From positions 6,386,001-6,450,000 of the forward strand of contig NZ_CP036289.1 in the NCBI RefSeq assembly GCF_007748115.1: DNA of 64,000 nucleotides, written 5' to 3'. This stretch comes from Bremerella volcania (GTDB lineage: Bacteria > Planctomycetota > Planctomycetia > Pirellulales > Pirellulaceae). Shown here one piece after another: positions 39,200 through 46,265 of the stretch. The notes under the pieces were generated by a model, which was given only the letters and a program-made list of their open reading frames with translations, ran no database searches and had not been told where the DNA came from. Numbering within the stretch: the stretch's first letter is position 1; every line of letters begins with the position of its first letter. The position numbers and the translations under genes were made by a program.

Positions 39200-40462
39200 A
39201 TGCCACAAGTCCCCACGTTTTCGACCTCTCGCCAGGAAATCGCCGGCGTTTCCGTTTTGCAGTTGGCTACTCAGTTTGGTACCCCGACCTACGTTTACGA
39301 CGCCGCGAAGATCGTTCAGCGTATCCAAGACCTCGCCGCTTTTGACGTCGTCCGCTATGCCCAGAAGGCTTGCTCGAACCTGGCAATTCTGAAACTGGTT
39401 CGCGAAAACAACGTGGTCGTCGATGCGGTCAGTGCCTGGGAAATCCGTCGAGCTCTGACCGCCGGCTATGAGGTTCATGGCGACCCGCCGCCAATCGTCT
39501 ATACGGCCGATATCTTCGATCGCGAAGCGTTGGAACTGTGCGTAAAACACGGCCTGCACGTCAATTGTGGTTCGCCCGACATGATTCGGCAGCTGGGTGA
39601 ATTGGCTCCCGGACGCGAGATCACGCTACGCATCAATCCCGGATTTGGGCATGGTCATAGCCAGAAGACCAACACCGGCGGTCAGCAATCGAAGCACGGC
39701 ATCTGGCACGAGCAACTCAACGATTGTCTGCTTCTAGCCGATGCCAACGGGCTGCAAATCACCGGTCTCCACATGCACATCGGTAGCGGCACCGACTTGC
39801 ATCACCTCTCGCAGGTTTGCGATTCCATGGAAAAAGCGGCCTTGGAAGTCGGTCGTAGCATCAAGACCATCAGCGCCGGCGGTGGCTTGCCAATTCCCTA
39901 CAACAGCCAGCAAACGTACGTCGATCTCGATAAGTACTTCGAGCTGTGGGACGCTACACGCAAGAAGCTGGAAAAGACCTTCGACCACAGTATCTCGCTC
40001 GAAATCGAGCCGGGTCGATATCTTTCCGCTGAAGCAGGGTATCTCGTCACCGAGATTCGCGCCGTCAAGCAGATGGGTGACAATCTGTTTTATGTCGCGG
40101 ACGCAGGCTTCAATAACCTCGCGCGTCCGATCATGTATGGCGCCTATCATCCGATTTCGGTGGCCCGTAAAGACGGCCAGGTAGTCGGCGAAGAACACGA
40201 CGTGATCGTGGGCGGTCCTTTGTGCGAATCAGGCGACATCTTCACGCAAGAGGAAGGTGGCTTCGTCAGCGATCGCAAGCTTCCACCGGCTGCGGTTGGC
40301 GATTTGCTGGTTATCGAATGTGCCGGGGCGTATGGCTACTGCATGAGTTCCAATTACAACTCGAAGCCGCTGGCCGCGGAAGTGCTGATCGAAGATGGCA
40401 AGGCACGCATCATTCGTCGTCGCCAAACGTTCGAGGGCTTCATCGCCGACGAAATGGTTTAA
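39200..40462 (+). CDS. lysA: Diaminopimelate decarboxylase
   Basis: 420 residues from the ATG at 39200. It converts meso-diaminopimelate to L-lysine with PLP. K56 in RYAQKACSN forms the Schiff base; PGFGHGH, GLHMHIGSGTD, SAGGGLPIPY, EPGRYL and CESGDIF (with the catalytic Cys) are all in place. It is a standard-length lysA. A CYTH-domain gene follows after 15 bases in the same direction and may be co-transcribed. Confidence 0.95.
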   Translation: MPQVPTFSTSRQEIAGVSVLQLATQFGTPTYVYDAAKIVQRIQDLAAFDVVRYAQKACSNLAILKLVRENNVVVDAVSAWEIRRALTAGYEVHGDPPPIVYTADIFDREALELCVKHGLHVNCGSPDMIRQLGELAPGREITLRINPGFGHGHSQKTNTGGQQSKHGIWHEQLNDCLLLADANGLQITGLHMHIGSGTDLHHLSQVCDSMEKAALEVGRSIKTISAGGGLPIPYNSQQTYVDLDKYFELWDATRKKLEKTFDHSISLEIEPGRYLSAEAGYLVTEIRAVKQMGDNLFYVADAGFNNLARPIMYGAYHPISVARKDGQVVGEEHDVIVGGPLCESGDIFTQEEGGFVSDRKLPPAAVGDLLVIECAGAYGYCMSSNYNSKPLAAEVLIEDGKARIIRRRQTFEGFIADEMV

Positions 40463-40477
40463 CCGCGAGAAGCGACG

Positions 40478-40987
40478 ATGGCTCGCAATATTGAAATCAA
40501 AGCCCGACTCACTCAGCGATCGGAACTTGAAGACCGTATCGCTCCGATCGCCGACTCGGGTCCGATCGTTCTCAAACAGATCGATCAGTTCTATCGCGTC
40601 CCCGATGGGCGGCTGAAACTACGCCAGATCAATGGCCAGCACGCCGAGTTGATTTTCTATCGCCGCTGGGACACAGCCGGGCCGAAGACTTCAGACTATT
40701 CCCGAGTTCCCATTGTTCACCCCGACCAGCTCGCCCAACTGCTGACCTTGGCGCTAGAGCCGCTTGGCATCGTCAAGAAGACGCGAACGCTTTACCTGGT
40801 CGGACAGACGCGCATCCATCTGGACGAGGTGGAAGACTTAGGTAGCTACCTGGAACTGGAGGTCGTTCTCGATCCATCGCAAACCGAGGCCGAAGGGGAA
40901 GCGATTGCCCATCAGCTGATGCAAAAGCTGGGGATTCAAAGCGAGGATCTCGTTGAGGGGGCTTATCTCGACCACCTGATTAGATAG
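40478..40987 (+). CDS. CYTH-domain protein (class IV cyclase/triphosphatase-like)
   Basis: 169 residues. N-terminal EIKAR (the ExExK-like start of CYTH proteins: MARNIEIKARL), then KLRQI, YRRWD, HLDEVEDLGSYLELEV and a C-terminal Tyr/Asp motif line the tunnel seen in CyaB-like adenylate cyclases and thiamine or inorganic triphosphatases. The activity is not decided by sequence. It shares an operon with lysA and overlaps the convergent RsbU-like gene by eight bases. Confidence 0.87.
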   Translation: MARNIEIKARLTQRSELEDRIAPIADSGPIVLKQIDQFYRVPDGRLKLRQINGQHAELIFYRRWDTAGPKTSDYSRVPIVHPDQLAQLLTLALEPLGIVKKTRTLYLVGQTRIHLDEVEDLGSYLELEVVLDPSQTEAEGEAIAHQLMQKLGIQSEDLVEGAYLDHLIR

Positions 40988-42281
40988 CCGCCCCGGCCCC
41001 ATGCACGCCATCGAAGTGTTCGTCGCGCAAATTGAAGCGCAATTCAAGAATCGAGAAGTCGTCCCCTAAATGCTCGCAGCCGCATAACTCACGGACATAG
41101 CGGTAAAGATCGTCCATCTTGGTATCCCCTTTGGGTACCGGCTGGTTCATGAAGTCGACGAATTCCTCGAACGTCCATTCATTTCCGTCCTCTTTATGAA
41201 TCTCGAACACCCCGTCACTGTAAAGAAACATGCTCGACGGCGATTCGATGACGATCGAGTCGGTCTCGAAGTGAGGCCATTCGATCATCCCCATGAGGGG
41301 CCCTTGTGATGCCAGCCGGATCGGCTCGCGCGAGTCTTTGACGTACAGCAGCGCGTCGGGATGTCCTCCACCCCCCCAGGTCAGCGTCCGCGAGGGGCGA
41401 TGGAACACGCCGTACCACATCGTGTACAGCTTGTTGCCGTGCATGTCCATCGTGAACGACTGGTTGAGTCGTTTGAGGACTTCGCTGGGGTTGCGAAAAT
41501 CGGCCCCCGGCAGCGAAGCTCCACGCACCACGTTGATGATGCTGACGGCCAGCAGGGCCGAATCGATTCCGTGCCCGGTGACGTCAAGCAGGTAGATCGC
41601 CATATGATCGGGATCGATCCAGTGGTAACCCATCGCATCCCCACCCAGCTCTTCGGAGGGAACATAACGCCAATCGATCGAGATCTGCCCCGTGATTGGC
41701 TCGGGGATCAACCGCGCGACGTATTCTGCTCCGGCATCCAAGTCTCGCTGCATACGCTGGTTGGTAAGTTCCAACTCGTTGGTTCGTTCGCGAACCAGGT
41801 CCTCGAGGTGGGCGTTATATCGTTCGAGTTGCTGATTCTTCTCACGCAGTTCCTCAAGCAATGCCGCGCGCGACTTAAGGCTGATTCGATCGCGCTGAAA
41901 ATCAAGGAACTCCGGCGTCAGTGAACCCGGCATGTTGCGAATCATCTTGCGCAACGAAATTTCCCGAACCGCGTCCCCGTTGGCTAACTGTCGGACGTCA
42001 TCAAATACATCGTGTAAAGCAGGCGAGATCTGAATCGTTTCCGACGTGAGAAATCTCAACCCTAGAATGAGCTGTCCTTGCATATCTTCGAGATCGACGA
42101 ACATCGAGCCTGGCTCGGAATTCTTAAGCAGTTGGCGAACCAGGTCGGAAAGGATCGTGGCCATGCGGGTCGACATGGCCGAACCAAAGCCAAATGCGGC
42201 GGTCAGACTGAGCACTTTCGAGCGGACTTCCACGACCGCCGATTGATCAAAAATACGAACGTCTCCCAGGTGCGTCCTCAT
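40980..42281 (-). CDS. RsbU-like PP2C phosphatase with degenerate RsbT-like domain
   Basis: 433 residues. C-terminal SpoIIE/PP2C domain (about 190-430) has all metal Asp motifs: GGDAMGY, LLDVTGHGID, YSDGVFE and GDDFS. A coiled coil lies at about 140-180. The N-terminus (about 10-125) resembles the RsbT-type GHKL fold (SLTAAFGFGSAMSTRMATILSDLVRQLLKN), but the N-box Asn is Gln50 and the DxGxG box is absent, so it should not bind ATP as a kinase. RsbU is normally activated by RsbT. Last gene of the stressosome operon, overlapping the preceding gene by four bases. Confidence 0.88.
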   Translation of the reverse strand: MRTHLGDVRIFDQSAVVEVRSKVLSLTAAFGFGSAMSTRMATILSDLVRQLLKNSEPGSMFVDLEDMQGQLILGLRFLTSETIQISPALHDVFDDVRQLANGDAVREISLRKMIRNMPGSLTPEFLDFQRDRISLKSRAALLEELREKNQQLERYNAHLEDLVRERTNELELTNQRMQRDLDAGAEYVARLIPEPITGQISIDWRYVPSEELGGDAMGYHWIDPDHMAIYLLDVTGHGIDSALLAVSIINVVRGASLPGADFRNPSEVLKRLNQSFTMDMHGNKLYTMWYGVFHRPSRTLTWGGGGHPDALLYVKDSREPIRLASQGPLMGMIEWPHFETDSIVIESPSSMFLYSDGVFEIHKEDGNEWTFEEFVDFMNQPVPKGDTKMDDLYRYVRELCGCEHLGDDFSILELRFNLRDEHFDGVHGAGAAI

Positions 42282-42868
42282 GCATACCTCACCGCGATGC
42301 AGGAAGCATCGTCATGGTCTCGGCCAAATTGTTCAACCACCCGGCGAGCGACGCTATTGAGCGGCTCGAAGAAGAGCTGACACGGTTCTGCCAGCTCGAA
42401 ATGGCTCGACACCCCATCACTGTACAGCAGCAGGATGTCATGCTGGTCGAGCGTCATCCGTTCCAACGTAGGCGTTCTAAGCGTATGACCAACGACCCCT
42501 TCCCGCGTAAGCATGTGATGGGGATGTTCGCCCATCATGCGACAGGTCGCATTCCCGATGCCGACGTAACGCACGTCTCCAGAATCCGACTCGATGGTGC
42601 AAAGACTGATCACGGCACCTCGACCCTGCTTCTGGTGATTGTGCAGCGCTTTCATGAGGGCCAGTATGTCAAACTTGTCTTTCCAACCGAGGATAACTTC
42701 CTCCAATTCCAAGGCCGTGGAATAGGCCTGCGGGCCATGCCCCAATACGTCCACAAGAGCGAGAAATAAATAGTCATCGTGCGACCGGACGATTGCCAGG
42801 TCGCCTCCTACGAAGTGCCCGGTAGCCGTTCGGACGAAGCTACCGGTGTCCAATTTGCGAGGCGTCAT
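42278..42868 (-). CDS. RsbX-like PP2C phosphatase
   Basis: 196 residues from an ATG at 42868 (TAATG junction with the RsbT-like gene, GAGGA ten bases upstream); an ATG at 42877 is the alternative and overlaps by ten bases. A single PP2C/SpoIIE domain: GGDLAI, LVDVLGHGPQA, LYSDGVSS and DDASCIAVRY hold the metal-binding Asp residues. It is the size of RsbX, which resets stressosomes by dephosphorylating RsbR and RsbS. The operon position after RsbT supports this. Overlaps the RsbU-like gene by four bases. Confidence 0.87.
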   Translation of the reverse strand: MTPRKLDTGSFVRTATGHFVGGDLAIVRSHDDYLFLALVDVLGHGPQAYSTALELEEVILGWKDKFDILALMKALHNHQKQGRGAVISLCTIESDSGDVRYVGIGNATCRMMGEHPHHMLTREGVVGHTLRTPTLERMTLDQHDILLLYSDGVSSHFELAEPCQLFFEPLNSVARRVVEQFGRDHDDASCIAVRYA

Positions 42869-43269
42869 TACTTCCATTTCCTCACCGTAATCCTGGTTCC
42901 CTTGCCGACTTCGGATTCTAGTTCGAATTCGTCCATGAGACGCTTGACGCCGGGAAGTCCCAGTCCCAGTGTTCCGCCGGTGCTGTGATGATCGCTCATT
43001 GCCGATTCAACACATTCAATCCCGGGACCATGGTCCCAGGCGACTACCTCGATTCCCTGTTTTGGTCCGTGAGTAACGTAGCGAAGAATCACTTCGCCAT
43101 GTTGAGCATACTTGATGATGTTACGAGCGAGTTCCGAGACGGCCGTCGCGACCAATGCGACTTGGTTTGCCTGAAGTCCGGCCGATTCGGCCATCTTGCG
43201 AGATGCCATGATTGATCGAACTAAGTTTGCCTCCGTACTGATCCATATCCGCATCTCCGGCAGGTTCAT
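42868..43269 (-). CDS. rsbT: RsbT-like anti-sigma/switch kinase
   Basis: 133 residues, the RsbT length. GHKL ATPase: N-box ELARNIIKYA (Asn50), G1 box WDHGPGI (79-84), G2 box GTLGLGLPGVKR, and C-terminal GKGTRITVR. RsbT phosphorylates RsbS and RsbR and, once released, activates an RsbU phosphatase. Overlaps the RsbS-like gene by four bases. The symbol is used because family and context agree; the partner protein differs from the Bacillus pathway. Confidence 0.9.
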   Translation of the reverse strand: MNLPEMRIWISTEANLVRSIMASRKMAESAGLQANQVALVATAVSELARNIIKYAQHGEVILRYVTHGPKQGIEVVAWDHGPGIECVESAMSDHHSTGGTLGLGLPGVKRLMDEFELESEVGKGTRITVRKWK

Positions 43270-43673
43270 TGCATTGACTCGTGGCGACCTCCGTTACTGG
43301 CCCCATTTGACTGCAGTTTCTCAAACGCCTGATCAAGCGTCAGGGCCGTTTCCATTTGACTGAAATCAAGATCGAAGTCCATCAGCGAGCAAGCGATCTC
43401 GGCCTTGACGCCGACGAGCATCGCACGTGCTCCCATTAGGCGAGACATTCGCATGATCTCACAAATTGCCTCGAACTCGATACGGTCCATGATGTCGACG
43501 CCCGACACGTCGAGCAGAACGGCACGCGTTTGCGTCTGGCGTATTTCTTCGAGTAGGTCTCTTTTGAAGCGGAACAAAACCTCATCGTTCAAATCGATTT
43601 GAATCGACGCCACCAGGCAACCGCTGGTTAGTTGCATGGGAACGCGCGGCACTTCCGAGGAATCGTGAATCAT
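43266..43673 (-). CDS. rsbS: RsbS-like STAS-domain stressosome scaffold
   Basis: 135 residues with one STAS domain: TSGCLVASIQIDLND, AVLLDVSGVDIMDRIEF and ALTLDQAFEKLQ. It is placed between RsbR and RsbT genes, as in known stressosome operons. Bacillus RsbS is phosphorylated on Ser59 in the EIIDSF motif; the aligned residue here is Arg64 in DIMDRIEF, so this protein probably cannot be phosphorylated there. Overlaps the RsbT gene by four bases and the RsbR gene by four. Symbol from context. Confidence 0.85.
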   Translation of the reverse strand: MIHDSSEVPRVPMQLTSGCLVASIQIDLNDEVLFRFKRDLLEEIRQTQTRAVLLDVSGVDIMDRIEFEAICEIMRMSRLMGARAMLVGVKAEIACSLMDFDLDFSQMETALTLDQAFEKLQSNGASNGGRHESMQ

Positions 43674-44686
43674 GGAGGGGTTCCGTCTTCATGTAAAACC
43701 AGTTTCAAATCGTTGAACGCATCCCGCAGGGCGTCCTTGAGTGTTGCCGTGGTTCGTATATCTCCTACGTTGATGCCAAGTTCCACAATCGTCTGGGCAA
43801 TTGCCGGCGAAACGCCTGAGATGGTACACGTACATCCCATCAAGCGAGTCGCCTTGGTAATTTTGATCAGGTGGTTCGCCACGGCCGTATCGACCACGGC
43901 AACACCGCTAATATCGAGAATGAGACAACGCGAATGCGTGTCGGCAATCTTGTGCAGCACGGCCGTCATAATGTCTTGAGCACGCTTGGAATCGATGATC
44001 CCGACGATCGGCAACATCAAGATGTTATTCCAAACTTCCGTTACCGGAGTCGACATCTGCATCAAGGAATCGTGTTGTTCGGCAATGATGCAATTGGTCT
44101 GCCGCATGAAGGTGTCGACCACGATCGCCGTGTCCAACATGATCAGCTTGGTAATCGCCTTGAGCGAACGAGCATAGCGTTCCGGCTCTAAGCTGTGGTC
44201 ATACAGGACGTCCGTCCAGATCCGCAGCGAGCGATACATCGAAGAGACGTAGGTCGGCAGCGGCAAGCCAATTCGGGCGTGATTCGCTCCGACCGACTTC
44301 CGCTTCTGAACGTATACCTCGCTGATGTCGGCTGAGAAGAAATCTTCCCAATATCGCTTCTGCTGAGATTGCACCCGATGCAACGTCGCGCTGTCATTAA
44401 AGTAAAGATCGAATTCCGGTTGCGTTCTGAGCCACTGGTAAAACTCGTTGATGAATGCATCCAGATGCGGCATGACGATCTGGCCGTAGTGGACTATTAA
44501 CTCGAGATCCTCCTCGGTGACATGATAGAGTTCTCGAAGTTCGCCAGCCGACAGATTTCCGAGATCACAATGCGCATTCATGAGTTTGGCTATTGGGTAG
44601 ATGGCTTTTGCGGTGGTGGATCCAGATGCGTGAAAATCAACGAAGCCTTGCGCGTAGCGGTAGATCCATGGTAGTTCGTCCTTCAT
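43670..44686 (-). CDS. Globin-coupled RsbR-like stressosome sensor
   Basis: 338 residues. Residues about 45-195 form a protoglobin-type sensor: LYHVTEEDLELIVHYGQIVM, FYQWLRTQPEF and the proximal-His segment ANHARIGLPLPTY (H136), so heme binding is likely. Residues 210-338 are a STAS domain with both RsbR phosphorylation sites conserved, T267 in GVAVVDTAV and T299 in AIAQTIVELGI (T171 and T205 in Bacillus). Globin-RsbR proteins are known in Vibrio and other bacteria as oxygen or NO-linked stressosome sensors. First stressosome gene; it follows a DUF1444-like gene by 50 bases. Confidence 0.9.
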   Translation of the reverse strand: MKDELPWIYRYAQGFVDFHASGSTTAKAIYPIAKLMNAHCDLGNLSAGELRELYHVTEEDLELIVHYGQIVMPHLDAFINEFYQWLRTQPEFDLYFNDSATLHRVQSQQKRYWEDFFSADISEVYVQKRKSVGANHARIGLPLPTYVSSMYRSLRIWTDVLYDHSLEPERYARSLKAITKLIMLDTAIVVDTFMRQTNCIIAEQHDSLMQMSTPVTEVWNNILMLPIVGIIDSKRAQDIMTAVLHKIADTHSRCLILDISGVAVVDTAVANHLIKITKATRLMGCTCTISGVSPAIAQTIVELGINVGDIRTTATLKDALRDAFNDLKLVLHEDGTPP

Positions 44687-44736
44687 GCACAGTCGAGCAT
44701 TCTGGCCGATATATTACTTGTCAAAAACTCCTTAAT

Positions 44737-45960
44737 TCATAGGCGAAAACGAGGAATTGAACCGATTTGTCGTAGCGCTTCTTCATCGGGAAAACCAAGC
44801 ACCCGATAACGTGGCGGATACGTTTTCAGGTCCTCCATCTGTGAGCCCAGTACCTCTTGAACTACTTCCCATGTTCCACTTGCCAATGGTTTCATGTGCG
44901 CGCTATCCATGAACACAACGACGTCACTCATCGGCAAAAGCGCGTGCGGGCACTCTGGCCAGACACAGTAGGAATGGAGTTGTCGTGTCTTCAAATCACG
45001 GTGCAGGTAGTAATTTGCTACAAAGCCTTCTTGCCCGGTTTGAGCGAACCCTACTTCAATGGCTTCGTGTTGCTCGCGATATTCGGCTGAATGACCTTGC
45101 AGGTGCAGTTCCCAAAAAACGCCGTGCTGGGGATGCCCGACCGGGGGCAGCCACGTCTCCCACCCCTCAGCCGTCAAACGACATGGCGTCAAGCTAATGG
45201 GGCGAGGATCGCAAATGTACTGGTTAACCAGTTCTTGCATCAATTGAAGCCCGATCTCATCTTCATCCCCTGTAACGATCAGGCAATCGCGAGTCGGCAC
45301 CATTGCCACCGGCAGGCCCTGCAACTCGAGTCGGCGAATGCGGTCGGTCAGCAATAGCCGCGAAGCGTCGTAATGATCTTGATTTCGGAACAGAAACACT
45401 CGGTCGTCGATCGTGGTCACCGTGGCGGTCAACTCATCCAGGTTTTCCAGCGCGACTTCCATCAACTCATAGATCGAGCGTCCCCATTGACTCATCCGGG
45501 TTGCGTCGATGGTTCGCATCGCCTCAGGCAGGTCGAAGATAGGCAATGCGAGTAAATGATCGCCCACCATCGTCGAAGTAATTTCGGCGGGTTGCTCTCC
45601 ACGCAGCCGACGTTCCAGATTGCCGATTTCCAGGTAGGCGCGGCTGCGGACGATCGGCAAGATATCGGGCCGAGCGTCCTCGAATTCTTCAGGAATCGAC
45701 TTGTGATGCGAGAGAATGGCCCGGGTAATTTGGCATAAATACGCTTCCTGTTCTCTTTCCGGAAGACGATCATACTCGCGAAAGATGTTGCCCAGACTGG
45801 CAACCCCAGCCAGTTCCCCTTGGTCGTAAAAACTGAATTGGTACGCCTGCCTTTCGTAGCGGATCTCGCGGCTCTCACCGGCTTGCTTGACCCGATGCAT
45901 CAAGCGCTCGGCGAACTGATCACGCTTGGAAGAACCAAATAGGTACCGTAGTAAATCCAT
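44737..45960 (-). CDS. DUF1444/YtpQ-like cytoplasmic protein
   Basis: 407 residues from an ATG at 45960 (MDLLRYLFGSSKRDQFAERL); the frame to 46008 adds a short basic stretch that is less likely. The N-terminal FGSSKRDQFAERLMHRVKQA and the mid region around DRVFLFRNQDHYDAS resemble DUF1444 (YtpQ) proteins, whose role is unknown. No membrane helix. It lies 50 bases upstream of the globin-RsbR gene on the same strand and is probably the first gene of the stressosome operon, so it may be an upstream input or output. The assignment is from motif and size. Confidence 0.65.
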   Translation of the reverse strand: MDLLRYLFGSSKRDQFAERLMHRVKQAGESREIRYERQAYQFSFYDQGELAGVASLGNIFREYDRLPEREQEAYLCQITRAILSHHKSIPEEFEDARPDILPIVRSRAYLEIGNLERRLRGEQPAEITSTMVGDHLLALPIFDLPEAMRTIDATRMSQWGRSIYELMEVALENLDELTATVTTIDDRVFLFRNQDHYDASRLLLTDRIRRLELQGLPVAMVPTRDCLIVTGDEDEIGLQLMQELVNQYICDPRPISLTPCRLTAEGWETWLPPVGHPQHGVFWELHLQGHSAEYREQHEAIEVGFAQTGQEGFVANYYLHRDLKTRQLHSYCVWPECPHALLPMSDVVVFMDSAHMKPLASGTWEVVQEVLGSQMEDLKTYPPRYRVLGFPDEEALRQIGSIPRFRL

Positions 45961-46265
45961 GGCACATGCTGCTTTAAGTTGGCGACTTTGGTGCGATGGA
46001 AAGCTCAACGCTATTCTATCGTGTTAAGTAGTAGTCACCAACGAAAATCACTATTGGGGGGCGAGTTCAAACTGAGGATTAGTAAGTCCTATAACCCCAT
46101 TTCCAGGTTGGAAATCTGGGATTCTTTCAGCTATTCTTAAGAAAATTCGGCAAGATAATCGTCGATAATTCGAAAGATTGAGGCTTTGGTACGGACTAGG
46201 GCCGAAGAATAATAATTAATGGCGGATCCATTGATTGACACTTTGAGAAGTTTCGTCTGCCAGCA
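45961..46265. other. Divergent promoter region between stressosome operon and cyclase
   Basis: 305 bases without a gene. A palindrome (46096-46120: CCCA-TTTCCA-GGT-TGGAAA-TC-TGGG) lies roughly in the middle and could be an operator for either side. A further AT-rich stretch (46190-46225) precedes the cyclase. No convincing promoter boxes assigned. Confidence 0.45.
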
